Below are positions 11,531 to 22,962 of a DNA stretch of 64,000 bases, one piece after another. Under the pieces are notes generated by a model that worked only from the letters and a program-made list of their open reading frames with translations, made no database searches and had not been told where the DNA came from. Position 1 is the stretch's first letter; every line of letters begins with the position of its first letter. This stretch comes from Euglena gracilis (taxonomy: Eukaryota; Euglenida; Euglenophyceae; Euglenales), in the NCBI GenBank assembly GCA_039621445.1, contig CP154955.1, positions 55,061,341-55,125,340 on the forward strand, read 5' to 3'. The position numbers were made by a program, and so were the translations under genes.

Positions 11531-13129
11531 TGGTAGGGTACCCTCCGGCTTAAGAAAACCCCTGGTCCCATACCCGGCCAACAGGTATGGGACAAGGAGT
11601 TGGAGAAGCTTGGGGGGGTCATAAAATTTCCTTTAGCAGACCCTTGTCCAGGTACAGGACAACATCCGGGGGGGACAAGATGGGGGGGGACGGTAATTGG
11701 TATTAATTGCTCGGTACCCCAAATTACAATTAATCGACCAGCCTCACTCACACAAGGGGGTGCCCATCCATTCAAGGGCTCCACAAACGTTGACAACTCA
11801 CATCAAACTTGGCTGTGATGCATAAATTGACAAAACTGAGCACGTATCGTCCCAAACCATAAGCAAAAGGCCAGATATCGGATTGGACATGGCAGTGGTG
11901 GCTTCACCACCCCCCTCAGTTGGGGCAAGCCTGAGCAGAGAAGGGTGGGGGAGGCTTCTTTAAACTGAGGGTTTCTCTTTTCAGGCTTGGTTTCAATGCT
12001 GCAGCCAGGCCGTGATCTTTTTAAAACTTTTGCAAACGAAAACCTCCTGGTCAGGGCGGGATGGTAGAGGTTGAAAGCCTCCACCTCTATGTCATGGACC
12101 TCTTCGGCTCCCTCTACCTCTATTTCACCTCTATGTCACTCTGGAATGGCCAAACCTAACCAAATCTAGGGAAATCGCTCAAATGGAGCAAAAATCTCAT
12201 GTGAAAAGGCACCACGACAATCCCTACAAAAATGATGTTTTTGAGGCATTTGAGGTCACTTGGGACGAGAAGTCTCAGATGTCAGCAAACTTTTTGATCT
12301 TTGCAACCCGAAACATTAGAATTAAGCATTCTAAAGGTGGTTCGATGTGTTTGAGGTGCCCTGGGGCACAGAGGGCTCACTTTCCAATGGTGCCACCAAG
12401 GGCACGAAATCCGGTTGACGTCATTTTGAATTCATTTTCGATTGGCTTTTTTGGCCGGTTGAGTTCGGGTTTGGTTAGGTTAAGCCTGGTTGATCTGACC
12501 CCAAAAAACTTTTTTGAATACAATCACCCTCTAAATGCCTTATTGCAATTTGGGTCCAAAAAGGCCAAAATCTGACCCAAAAACCTCCAAAAACGACCCG
12601 TTTCGGACTTTTGCCAATTTGGCCATGTAGAGCTTTCTGGGACCTTCCCAAAAGCGCATTTAAAAACTCGACCCCCAAAATGGGGGAACCCCTTTGGCGC
12701 CTTCGGCCCCCCTTTTCGCCACCCTCATGGGTCACAACGGACATCACCCAATCATCCAGTTAAGGCCCCCATCCCCTGTGCAGTTCAGTGAACAGGGGTC
12801 CGAGCCCCCCCCCCCCCCGTGTCCAATCCACCCCAACCGCCAAAGGAAATCGGCTCCGGGGGTCAAAACGGGGGTTGCCAAAAGTGGCACTTGACATACC
12901 CAAAAAAATGCCAAAAATTGTCAAATCAAAAAAATCAAAATCAAAAAAATTGGTCGATTTTGGGCCGATTTTGGTTTCCCAAAGGAAAATGGGCGGCTGT
13001 CAAAGTGGGACCCCCCCTCCCCCCTGTTCAGTTCCCGAGGTGGGCGGGGGCGGTCCAGCCCCCCCTTGTCCAAGTTCCCATATGTGGCGCAATAGATCTG
13101 AGCACATATTTTTTCTGTTTGCTTTCCCA
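11531..13129. other. No gene recognised
   Basis: A + open frame at 12183-12575 (130 codons, charged N-terminus) has no recognisable motif. Near 12080-12140 there is a short CCTCTACCTCTA tract like the one in the 31.7-32.1 kb element. Confidence 0.35.
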
Positions 13130-13132
13130 CCA

Positions 13133-13477
13133 TACAATTGCTTACCGACCCCCGGGGGGGGGGGGTCACTCCACTTTTTTAAAAACCAGTCAGTCACTCA
13201 TTTTCAAAAAACCAGCCAGTCACTGCCCCCCCCCGGGGGGGGGGGTCGGCCACTCAGAAAAACGGCCACTTTCCAGTCACTTTAGGCCATTTTAGGCCCA
13301 AAATTTTTTTCCGGCGCCTTCGGCGCCGGGGTCACTCAAGCCACTTTTGCCCACCCCTGGCCGACCCCCAGGGGGGGGGGAGGGGGTCCGGGCCCAAAAA
13401 CCAGTCAGTCTCTCTGAAAAAACCAGTCACCCACCCCCCCCGGGGGGGGGGGGTGGGACAGTGCTTAAGCAATTGCC
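13133..13477. mobile_element. GTGACTGACTGG foldback element, copy 2, with readable inverted ends
   Basis: This copy shows the termini best. CAATTGCTTACCGACCCC opens it, and GTGCTTAAGCAATTG closes it, so CAATTGCTTA is inverted at the two ends. The internal block order matches the 11.17-11.53 kb copy, including the TCCGGCGCCTTCGGCGCCGG hairpin. Confidence 0.75.
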
Positions 13478-13869
13478 TGTTTCCCACCCAACTGCCACGA
13501 GGCAGGGGCACAGTTAAAAGCACAACCCTCCCATCACCGTGCATCACTGTGTCGGGAGGGGGGGGGACACTGGCTTGTGAGCCCCTGGGGGGGACCCAAA
13601 AAAATTCAGGCCATCTGAAGCAGCACCGAAATTTGCTTCGGAAGGGGGTTACTCATGCCCGCCAGCCAAGGGGTTCCCTCAGGCATCCACAGAGCACACT
13701 TCAACTGTGACATAAGCATGAGGCAATGGTGTCCCATTTACATCCAGTCCTCAGTAGGTCCTCAGGATTCAACACGACGTTGATTCCCATCCCAGATCAA
13801 AATAATTGCTAGCCCAGATCTCTCGACACCTTGTTTCGGAGCCCAACAGCTCGCGCCTAAAGCGGGGGT

Positions 13870-15480
13870 CCAGTATGTGGCAAACGTGGCCTTAGCGATC
13901 CCCAGGTTCTCCTCCACAACAGCTATGCCGGCACCAGGCATCGTGAACTTCTTGGAGCTCAGGGACGTCTATGCGGCAGGGGCCCCGTTGCTGTCCGACT
14001 TGCATCACCTTGATTGCTGGTGGGGCATGTTCATGGGCCAACCCTTGGCAGAGCTCACAAGGGGCAGGTTTTTTGAAATGTTTGCCTCCGATCTTGGGAC
14101 TGTGAGGGGTTTTTGTGCCGAACTGTGAACATTCGCACAAATCCATTCCGGTTTTGTTCTGGCCCACTTGTCAAGTTTTGTTCGTCACAAAAACCCCTGG
14201 CTGTGGTGGTGCGCTGCCTGCCTTGCACAGCCGCGTCCGTGGAGCGGTCTCGTCGGATAAGTTCAAGTTGGGACCACGCTGTTTTGGGCCCAACTCCCCG
14301 CCAGGCTGGAGTTATTCAGCTGCGAAGGGGTCCTAATTGGGTTGGATTGGCCCGCCCCCCCCCCCCTCTTCCAACGCTGCCATTTCACCGGGGTTCAAAA
14401 ATCAGCAATCAACAGTGCACAGAGCTATCTGACAATATTCTGATTTCCCTGCAACTCCTCGCCCAGCCCAAATTATGGCCGATTTACGTCTCCCTTGGCG
14501 AACTCCTCGAGGTCCTTCCTGCTCCGGTTCTTCTGGTCCGCTTGCCACTTGTGGAGGTCTTTGAGAGCGTCGGCGACCTTCTGGTCCACTACCGTCTGTC
14601 TCTCGAAGAACGACACGCGTGGGAGCCGTTGAAGAATTTCTTCCATCGCTATTCGCACCAGATGATCGAGTACGCCAAATCCAAGAAGCTCAAGGTGGAC
14701 CTGCTGGACTACCTCCACCGCAACCCGGCTGAGGTGGTGGTCATCGGAGGTGAAGAAGCAGGAGCAGGAGATCATCAACAACACCGAGTGGGAGGATCCA
14801 CCAGAGGAGTGGGCCTGGTCCAACGAGGACGCCAAGAAGGACGAGGAGGCAAGCCGCCAGGAAGGGGAGTCAGCGGACCCCCCAGTGGGCACATCGGAGC
14901 CTGCAGAGACGAGATCCACCACCAGCACTAGGTCAGGATCCACTGTGGACAGTCGCTGCCGCTGCATCGCACCAGCCCGTCCTGCTGCACCTCGTGCACC
15001 ACCTGCCTAACCGTCCCTGCGTCTCTGTGTTTCCCCAGCTGTCGCAGGAGGCTGATCCCCAGATCCCCTCCGCTGCAGCTTCGACCTTGGTGTGTCCATC
15101 GTCAGGTGCCGAGTGCGCGCAGCCCGTGTCTACGTTCGCTCATTTGCTGCCGCACGCTGCCCCCAGGTGACTGTGGCTGCCTCCCAGGCTGCTGTGGCTG
15201 CCCCCCAGGCGACGATGGTGGCTGCCAGCCAGGCGGTGGCTGCCTCAGCGATGTCCCATTCTCCGTATATGCCCATTCCGAACCATTTCCTGGTTGCAGG
15301 TGGGGACGGGGTGCCCCCTCCGTCAGCTGCCTTCCCGGTGTGTACAGGCTGGCACCATCCAATGCCGCTGGACTATGCCACGCCGTCCCCGTTCCTCTCA
15401 CACCGTTCCCTTCCTGCGCACCCCCATACCCAGTGCGCCCCATTCATTCCCTGTCCCGATTTGCACCGACAATAGAGGCG
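13870..15480 (+). CDS. Possible GC-rich multi-exon gene, unrecognised
   Basis: A GC-rich island with good third-position bias on the + strand. One frame at about 14590-14740 reads protein-like, with SHQMIEYAKSKKLKVDLLDY. A second frame at 14750-15008 reads KKQEQEIINNTEWEDPPEEW and is strongly acidic. They differ by one frame with no gap between them, so there is either a frameshift or a short splice near 14745. Further on, after TTTCCCCAG at 15040, a frame rich in Ala and Gln (AVAASQAAVAAPQA) continues to about 15475. The minus strand over 14473-14600 is also open and charged (KWQADQKNRSRKDLEEFAKG), so strand assignment for that part is uncertain. No domain is recognised. Confidence 0.35.
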
Positions 15481-16314
15481 AACCCCCCAGCCCAACCCCC
15501 CCCCCCGGGGGGTTGACCCAAACCCACCCCCACCCCCACCCCCCCCTCCCCCCCAGGTCATGAAACTCAAAAACCTCTGATGGGGACGTGGGTGCTGTGA
15601 ATCAAACGTACAAATACAAGAAATGAAATATATCGGGTGGGCGAGGGACCCGTCCTCAGCCTCAAGGCGGCGAGAGGGTACCACCGCCGGTGTCTGCGTC
15701 CTCAATCCCCCCAACGCAGGCCCGGTGAGTCCCGGCCCTTTCCGGCCCCAACCCGGAGGCCACCCATTTTCCCCTGGCGAGCCGACGGACGGCAGCGGAT
15801 GCAAGGTTGGGTTTTGGGTCCTCCCCTCAAAATTTTGTTTTTTGGGTACCCCCCCAAAAAACACCAAAAATTTGTATTTTTGGGACCCCCTCTTTGAAAA
15901 ATTTAACCCCTAGCCCCTAACCACCTAAAAAAGGCCGATTTTGGCCAAGAAAAGCCATTTTTCAAAATTTTCTGCGCCTGCAGCGCCAAAAAGGTTATCT
16001 CCCCCCCCCTCTGGGCCCCCGGGGGGGTCCAGCCAAACCCCCCCCTACCCCCCCCCCCCCGGGGGTGCGGCCTTAAATAATCCCTGGGGCTGCAGCCGGA
16101 ATCGAACCACCGACCCCCCACGCGCAAAGGATTTCTGTCCAACACGTCCAAAAGGATGGAAGCTCTTATACAAGGCCGGTGTTTATACACCGGGGGGGAT
16201 GGCACAACAAAATTGTGGATTCTGATGAGGGGTGATCGTTGGAATCCAGATTATTATTTTCGGAGGAAAAATTATGCCTCCAGAATTGTGGCCTCTGATT
16301 GGGGGGGCAGGGGG
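15481..16314. other. Mostly C-run sequence with a tRNA-like scrap at about 16080-16165 (minus)
   Basis: On the minus strand, GGTGGTTCGATTCCGGC resembles a T-arm and B box. It is preceded by a sequence that does not fold cleanly into an anticodon arm, and the T-stem pairs imperfectly. Probably a tRNA-derived remnant or chance. No gene otherwise. Confidence 0.25.
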
Positions 16315-16685
16315 GTGTGATCTAAACCCTCCCCCCAAATAATGCCCCGCCCCAAATAATACCCCCCCCCTCGGGGTCCGACTTCGGCCATCGAAATAAT
16401 ACTCCCCCCCCCCCCGGTTTCAGGCCGAAGGCCCGGATTTTTGACCTGGAAATGTAGGTAAAAATCACAATCTCTGACAACGAAGTACGAAAAAAATCGA
16501 TTTCTGGATCATCTGGCCTCCAAAAAAATGCTAAATTTCATCAGAAAGTACAAAAAATGAACCCAAAGGGAGGTTTTGGCACTATTTTTGCTTCTACGGA
16601 ATGAAAATTTTTGGAAAATAATACCCCCCCCCCCGGGCCGGGACTTCGGGAGAAAAAATAATGCCCCGGGGGTGTACATGTCTCG
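16315..16685. repeat. AAATAATACCCCC tag repeats
   Basis: AATAATGCCCC, AATAATACCCCCC and AATAATACTCCCCC occur near 16340, 16357, 16395 and 16617, and AATAATGCCCCGG near 16662. Two copies of a GGNCCGACTTCGG-like stretch lie between them. This is another tag-plus-C-run family, but clear inverted ends are not seen. Confidence 0.5.
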
Positions 16686-17222
16686 AACAGAAAATTGCAT
16701 TTTGGGGCAGTTTGAAAGGATTTGTGGTCCCAAAAAATTTCAGGATTCAAAATTGTACTAACTAAACTAACTGGACTAACTGGGTAGGGGAAGGTCTGAC
16801 TATTGAAAAAAAATCCGCCAGAAAGCGTTTCAAGCAGGCGGGGAGTGTTCAGGACAACTCTGAGCGATAGCCCCTTTGACTTTGCGGATGTCGACCATTG
16901 TTTCCCGTGGTTTTCTCTCATCGTCAATGGAGACCCAAAAATTTGATTTTTGGGTACCCCCCCAAAATTCTTGGGCCGATTTTGGGACCCCCCCCCAAAA
17001 ATACAAAAACAAAACCTAACCTTGGCGGATGCCTCTGCCCCTATCCATCACACTGATACTGTGGAGGCAGGAGGAGGCTGGCGCCCAAGGCCTGAAGCCA
17101 GAGGCGGGGGGCAGCCAGGGGCAGAGCAGACCCCCCCCCAACTGGCCAAGGGAAGACAACGGCCGGGAGAGGGCGGGGGAGATCAGGCAGTAGACTTTGG
17201 TCATTTTGACCCCCCTCCCCCC

Positions 17223-17560
17223 CATGGTGAAGTTCACCGTTTGAAAGTTCACCGGGGGGTCCCGGACCCCCCCCCTCTGCCTAACCCATCGTGAACTTCA
17301 CCGGTGAAGTTCACCAAGAGAGTACTTTTTTGGCCAAAAATGGCCAAAAATGGCATTTTGGGCAAATTTTCGGAAATTTCGATAAAATTTCATGAAGCAT
17401 CAACCTCAAACTGACCATTTTGAGAGAAAAGGAGCAAAATTTTACCCATGAAAATTTTACCCACAACCATCAAAACGGTGAAGTTCACCGGTGAACTTCA
17501 CCGCCGAAAGTACCCCCCCCTCCCCCCCGGTGAATGTTCACCGGTGAACTTCACTGGGGG
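17223..17560. repeat. GGTGAAGTTCACC palindrome cluster
   Basis: GGTGAAGTTCACC and its halves (GTGAACTTCACCGGTGAAGT) occur near 17224, 17290 and 17477-17552, around a spacer with TTTTGGCCAAAAATGGCC. A single further site is at 34,090. No ORF of note. Confidence 0.6.
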
Positions 17561-17589
17561 GGTCCACAGCCCCTCCCCCCACCCCTGCC

Positions 17590-18490
17590 TAACCTCCGGG
17601 GGCGGAGGCCACACAGACAAGCCAAAGGCCCAAGGGGGCCACCACCCAGCCAACCCCCCCAATCAGCGAGGGGAGGCAGAGAGCCAGGGCAGCCAGGCAC
17701 CCCCCCCCCCCAAGGGAGCGAGGGAGCCAGGCAGCCAGACCCAAGGGGGCACTGAGCCAGACAGCTAGGCCCCCCCCTCAGGGGGCACCGAGCCCCCCCC
17801 CCCCCAGGGGAACTGAAGCCAGCCCCCCCCCCACCAGGGGGCACCGAACAGCCAAAGCCCCCCCCCCCCCGGGGAGCACCGAGCTGCCCCCCCCCAGGGG
17901 GCACCAGAGAGCCAAGGCCCCCCAGCGGGCCGCCGAGAGGACCCGGAGGGCCACTGAGCCAGGACCCCCCCACCAGGGGGCACCAGAGGCCACTGAGCCA
18001 GAACCCCCCCCCAGGGGGCCCTAGAGGCAACCCCCCCCGGGGGGCCCAGAGGCCACCAACCCAAGAACCCCCCCAAGGGGGCCCCAGAGAGAACGACCAA
18101 GGACCCCCAGGGGACCCCAGAGAGCAGAGACCCAAGACCCCCCACACCAAGGCAGAAGACCCCAGGGGGACCGCAAACAAAAAAAACGGAGGCAGACCCC
18201 ACGGGGCAAAAAAAAAAAAACGGGGGGAAACCCCCGGGCAAAAAAAAAAAAGCCCCCCCCAGGGGCGGGCAGCCACACCAGAGCCCCAGAGCGCCAAGCC
18301 AACCGAGAGGGCGCAAAGAGCACCCCCCCCCCGAGCGCCACAAGAGAACCGAGCAGGCGCAAGGGAGAGAAAGAGGCACGCCGAAGGAAGCAAGGCAGGG
18401 GGCAAAGGAGGCGAGCCGAAGACACCCCCAGACACTATAAAGACCCAAGGGAGCCCAAGGGACCGCCCCCCCCCCCAACCAGCCGGGGAG
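17590..18490. repeat. Purine/pyrimidine-skewed minisatellite
   Basis: Loosely repeated units of about 40-50 bases join a C-run, AGGGGGCACC, and GAGCCA or AGAGCCA. The array leaves all minus-strand frames open (up to 294 codons of Gly/Pro/Leu-rich protein). I treat these frames as repeat artefacts because all three stay open together and no motif appears. Confidence 0.65.
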
Positions 18491-18534
18491 CGGCAAGGGG
18501 AGGCTGCCCCCAGAAAGTTTTTTCTTTCGGTGCT

Positions 18535-18670
18535 TCGAGCCGGAGGGGGGGTTTTATATTCGGGCAGGATTTCAAGGTCCTCAGGGGGGTTTTTATATTT
18601 GAGGGGGGTGATATTTGGGGGGGTTTACTGTATAATCACTGAGGGGGGGGGGGCGGGGGGGTCGGACCCC
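18535..18670. repeat. GGGGTTTTATATT tag repeats
   Basis: Four G-runs are each followed by a variant of TTTATATT or TGATATTTG. This is the same tag-plus-G-run style as the neighbouring families; no inverted partner is seen. Confidence 0.4.
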
Positions 18671-18759
18671 CCCTCCAGCCGCTCTGACTCTAAAGAGATA
18701 AGAGCTCATCAACCAGAGTGCTGGGCTCTTTGGGACACCACCCCGGCCCAGCGCGGCTC

Positions 18760-19215
18760 GGTGCCCAGCCCGGGCTGGGGCCGGGGGGTTGAAAAATGCT
18801 CATTTTCGGCTCAAAAACACTTTTTTCGGGTCCGGGAGGCAAAAAAACATCGTTTTGGGTTGAAAATTTTTTTCGATTTTTCGACTTTTTTTGACCCCAA
18901 AATGACCCAAAGTCCATAGGATTCGAGCGCAAAACAGGGGGCTGGCGGGTCGAGAAACGCTCATTTCAGCCCAGAAACACTTTTTCCCGGTCCAGGAGGT
19001 CGAAAAACATGCTTTCGGTCAAAAAAATCTTTTTCAAAAATTTTCGACTTTTTTTGACCCAAAAATGGCTAAGTGCACCGGCCAGGGGGGGGGGGCGGGC
19101 AGCCGGGGGCATGGGGGGTCTGGATCGGATTTTTTTTTGCGCTCAAAAACACTTTTCTAGGTGTTCTAAAGTGAAAAAAAGTATTTTTGAGCAAAAAAAT
19201 TATCAAAATTTTGGG
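18760..19215. repeat. Tandem copies of the A/T-rich module seen at the window start
   Basis: Three modules of about 150-160 bases, each with a CGCTCATTTTC- or GCTCAAAAACAC-like word, a GGTCCGGGAGG or GGTCCAGGAGG core, AAAAACAT, and a TTTTCGACTTTTTTTGACC tail. They match 1-235. Confidence 0.6.
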
Positions 19216-20743
19216 TCCCGACCTGCCTCCTGACCCCCCTCGCCCAACCACCCTCGGACCAATGCAGCGGGTCCCCAAATACCCAAAACAGGCCCAAAAT
19301 CACACAACCAGGCCTCGGGACCATCATAAATCGATTAACCCCCCCCCCCCCGTAAACCTCCAAATGACCCCCTGGTTTGATTCCCAACTCCTCGTCTAGC
19401 CCCAGATATGGCCAATTTACGGTTTCGGGCCCCGAACAAGCCCGAAATGGGCAAAAACTGGCCCAAAATCACAAAACGGCGGTATCTCGGCCTACCTCTT
19501 TACCCCAACCTCCCTTTCATTCAAAGAATTGTGTATGCTGAATCAAGAAGAATCAAAATATCAATCTGAGTTCAAGAAAACAATTGTCAAACAATTCAAA
19601 AAGTCAGCTAAGGCAACAATTCAAATTCGAAAAAGGAAAGGCAATCGGCGCTGGGAAACAAAATGAAGGTGTTCTTCCGCTACCCCCCCCGCACCCTTTT
19701 TTAATTTTAAACCAGGCTTTCCCCCCCCCCCCTACTGCTTCAAAGGCACCTCCAAGGAGTTGGCCAAAATACCTTCCCCCCCCCCAATTTTTGAATTAGT
19801 TGGCTGCCGGAACCCAGGTTCTGGCTGAATTCAAAGACCGAAAGACACAAAAAAAAGGGAATTTTTGGGGCACGTGTGCCTATTATTACCGGAGCGCCGG
19901 GTGATTGTTTTCCCCCACTCGGCCTGCCGGGAAGCCCATTCTGCGCACGGTCACCGAACCGGCAAGAAAGGAAAACTCCTAGACTGGGAAACTTGGCCCC
20001 AAGCTGCACCCTCCTGGTTCCAACCTGCCCCCACAGCCCCCACTGCAACACAGGCCAGCCCCATGTGGCCTTGCTTGTCCCCCCCCCCCAGCTCGGGTAG
20101 GCCCAGCTCGGGTTCCTGGTCCCCACCAGCACATGGGTCCCCACCTGGCTGCTGCCCCCTACCAACGTAGCATCCCTCCCAAAAGGCCCCATGTCCCAGA
20201 TTGTGCTCTGGGCCCAAGAAATCCCCAACAGCAGTAAGGATATGGAAGGACACAGGTCCACTGCCACCACTGACATCAGAGAACCTTGGGCAGTTGCCCG
20301 GGTTGCCCTCAGCCATGTTTTTGTTGTTCTCCCTGGTCTCCACCAGATTCATCTACCAGCCCTGTATGGGCATTGTGGCATCTGCCCCCAGCAGCTCAAT
20401 CTTCAGACCCTCCCCCCCCTCCTTACAGCGCCCCCAGGGCCCAACCCAAGAGTACCCAGTCTGGTTCCCCATCCAGAGGACAGCCCCCCCCCAGCCGAAT
20501 TTGATTACCTCACGGGCCTCCCTTGCAGCCCCAGGGTCCCCCACCATCCTATTTGAGAAGCAGGAAGTATTACCACCCCCCAAAGAAGATCTGCCTCCTC
20601 CTTCAGCAACAGAGACAGCAGAGGCAACAGAGAGCACTCCCTCCAAGACCCTCACCCTCCCTTCCCCCCCCCAATGGGTCCCCCAACCTTTCCTTGGCCC
20701 CCCTCATTTGGTACCCCCACACCCCTTGCACCCGCGAGCACCT
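19216..20743. other. No confident gene; minus-strand open frames at 19951-20655
   Basis: Two minus-strand frames separated by one stop (20655-20353 and 20352-19951) read plausibly, for example NLVETRENNKNMAEGNPGNC. They carry no recognised domain, and the + strand is open over the same region. Otherwise C-runs only. Confidence 0.2.
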
Positions 20744-20983
20744 ACCACCTCCCCCCCCCTAATTGACCGTGGGACCTCTCCACGGGACCCCACTTTTGGT
20801 CAATTAGGGGGGGGGTTCAATTAGGGGGGGGGTTGGTCAATTAGGGGGGGGGGGTACCATCAATTAGGGGGTGCTTCAGCACGGAATCCCCCCGGGTAGT
20901 CAATTAGGGGGGGGGTCGAAAAATTTTTCCCCGGGGCGATCGGTCAAATAGGGGGGGGGTCAATTAGGGGGGGGAGGTGGTAC
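20744..20983. mobile_element. TAATTGAC-tag foldback element, copy 1
   Basis: Inverted ends: TACCACCTCCCCCCCCC then TAATTGACC on the left, and GGTCAATTAGGGGGGGG then AGGTGGTA on the right. Inside, CAATTAGGGGGG recurs five or six times, with the spacers GGTGCTTCAGCACGGAATCC and a CCGTGGGACCTCTCCACGGG hairpin. Copies lie at 28,628 (opposite orientation) and 43,553. About 240 bp, no ORF. Confidence 0.85.
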
Positions 20984-21057
20984 CCCTATGGCTGGACCCC
21001 TTGGTTGCCCACCATGCCCCCCCCCCCCATGGGTCCCCCACCTCACACCCGGCAGGG

Positions 21058-21236
21058 TACCCCCCCCCCCCCTTATTATCCCCCCCCCTTATTGTCCCTG
21101 GGCCCCGGCCGACGGGGGATTTTTTGGCCCGGCCAATGAAATTCCTTTGGTACCCCCTTATTGTCCCCCCCCCTTATTGTCCGGTCGGGCCTCCCGGGGA
21201 GAGGTCGGTGGGACAATAAGGGGGGGGGGGGTGGTA
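21058..21236. mobile_element. TTATTGTC-tag foldback element, copy 1
   Basis: TACC plus a C-run plus TTATTATC/TTATTGTCC opens it, and GGACAATAAGGGGG plus TGGTA closes it. The middle has the conserved blocks GGCCCCGGCCGACGGGGG, CGGCCAATGAAATTCC, TTTGGTACC and CCGGTCGGGCCTCCCGGGG. Other copies: 28.90, 32.26, 33.71, 50.44 kb, and one or two per unit of the 52-58 kb array. Confidence 0.85.
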
Positions 21237-21499
21237 CCCACCCACCCTCACTCTTGGACCGTCTGCAAGCGAAGTCGGGTAAAAGATGGACAGACCCTGC
21301 GTTCTGTACCGTTTTGCCTTTGCCTTGCAGGGTTTTGCACATTTGGTCCACCTTTTTATGGTCAAATTGTTTCTCCGAAACATGGGTCCACCCCCCCCCG
21401 ACATTTGCCTTGGGGACACCTGCGGCGACAACACCGGATTTCCCATTTGGCAAACCACCTCCCCGGGGAGGGGATCCCCAACCCCCTAGGCATCCTCAC

Positions 21500-22265
21500 C
21501 ATCTGGTACTTGCCCCCTCAGGGTCGAAACTAGTGGCCGCCTCGGGAACGGGATCTGCTTGGGGAGCGCCTACCACCCCCGGACTGTGGATTGGGTACAC
21601 CTTATGGGTAATCTGGTTCTATACCTGCCGTTTTGTCCGGAACCGCCCTCACGGCAGGTTGTTATGAGGCCCCACCCATTGGCTGGGAGAGGTTTTTTCC
21701 GGGTCCCGGGAGTACTTCCCCTTCACGACCGGACCAAACCCACTTCACCGTCACTCTCCTTTTTCCCCGGGAGCAGGGTCTGAGCACGTCAGCGACACAC
21801 CCCCCCTCCCACTTTTGGCGCCCCTTCAGTTCCCCTATTGGGGGCACTGGCAAACCCCACGGGACCTCTCTTCTTTTCGGAACGCCATGGTCCGGTGTTG
21901 TCACTGGTGCCACATGGGGATGTCGAACCCAACCCGGGGCCATGCCGGTCTGCCTGGCACGTTTCCCACATGATGCGACGCGAACAATTTCATCAGGGAC
22001 TGCTTCTACGGGGCCTTCCCCCCGTTTTTTTTTTGTGACTGTGGTTGGGTTACGAAGGCTTGGACCCTGGAAGCCTTGTGGTCCCATGCACGGGAATGCC
22101 CCCTTCTTGTGTCCGCGGAACCTGATGTACCCCTGAATGCATCAGAGGTACATACCCTCATCTCCCGACTGGCACTGAGCAGCTCCTGGCTGTTCTCCAC
22201 CCTGTCTGGCCTGGTTGCCCCGGCCCGGCGTAGCCTCTCTACGACCTGTTTAGGTGCTACTGGCG
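21500..22265 (+). pseudogene. Retroelement 5' coding region with a 2A ribosome-skipping motif
   Basis: The frame open from 21784 to 22038 contains GDVEPNPGP, with the DVExNPGP core at 21919-21942. This is the 2A consensus at which ribosomes skip a bond between G and P; 2A motifs are known near the N-terminus of several non-LTR retrotransposons. The frame ends just after a ten-T run at about 22024-22033. One frame over, an open stretch continues with FCDCGWVTKAWTLEALWSH, which has zinc-finger-like Cys/His spacing. So the coding region appears frameshifted at the T-run. It is then broken at 22266 by an AAATATAAGACACC element. No reverse transcriptase is seen in the window. Family assignment is by motif only. 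Confidence 0.65.
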
Positions 22266-22962
22266 TAAACCCCCCCCCAAATATAAGACACCCCTCACTA
22301 AGACACCCCCCAAATATAAGACACCCTTTGGGGATTTTCGGGCCGACACCCAAATATAAGACACCCCCCAAATATAAGACACCCTTGGGCCGGCACCTAC
22401 TTCTCCAAATATAAGACCCCCCCCATGAAAGGCCTTCCACAAGGCGCGATAAAAACAACCAATGCATGTCCAGTCTACAGCTTTTGGGTGAAGCAACTGC
22501 TTTTTGGGTGTAGCAGATCAAGGTTGAGAATCTATTATTTTGAACAGCAAGAAAGCGACCAATCTGCAAGTGGTGATGAATGACGTTCAGACAAATGTGC
22601 CAGTGTTCCTATTTTTCAATTTCTAGAAAATGAGGCAGTCCGTTGTGCCAAGTTCATCACCACTTGCAGATTGGTCGCTTTCAGCATACACGCTCTCCAA
22701 AGTGTCGGAAGACGACCCGTCAGACATGAAGAAAAACCCTATATATAAGGTACGAAGGACATTAGCACAACATCATTCTTGCTGGAAAAGTGTCCAAATA
22801 TAAGACACCCCAGTCATCCGCCTGAGACCCAAATATAAGACACCCCCCAAATATAAGACACCGTTTGGCGAAATTGGTCGACACCCAAATATAAGACACC
22901 GGTGTCTTATATTTGCACCCAAATATAAGACACCGGTGTCTTATATTTGGGGGGGGGGTTTA
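22266..22962. mobile_element. AAATATAAGACACC-tag element inserted in the retroelement
   Basis: Left end TAAACCCCCCCCC then AAATATAAGACACC; right end GGTGTCTTATATTTGG then a G-run and TTTA. Eleven or more copies of the tag occur in two clusters (22275-22420 and 22795-22950). The last four include AAATATAAGACACC face to face with its inverse. The middle carries a separate perfect 30-bp inverted repeat (22551-22580 with 22653-22682, containing CAAGTGGTGATGAA) around a 72-base loop. Coding-like sequence lies on both sides, consistent with insertion. Confidence 0.8.

Noticed and set aside
16080-16165. A minus-strand tRNA gene
   Set aside because: Only the T-arm/B-box part is suggestive. The T-stem has a mismatch and no proper anticodon arm could be folded, so it is listed only as a remnant.
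17551-18496. Minus-strand ORFs of 294 and 243 codons
   Set aside because: All frames stay open together over a C/G-tract minisatellite, the translations are Gly/Pro/Leu low-complexity, and there is no motif.
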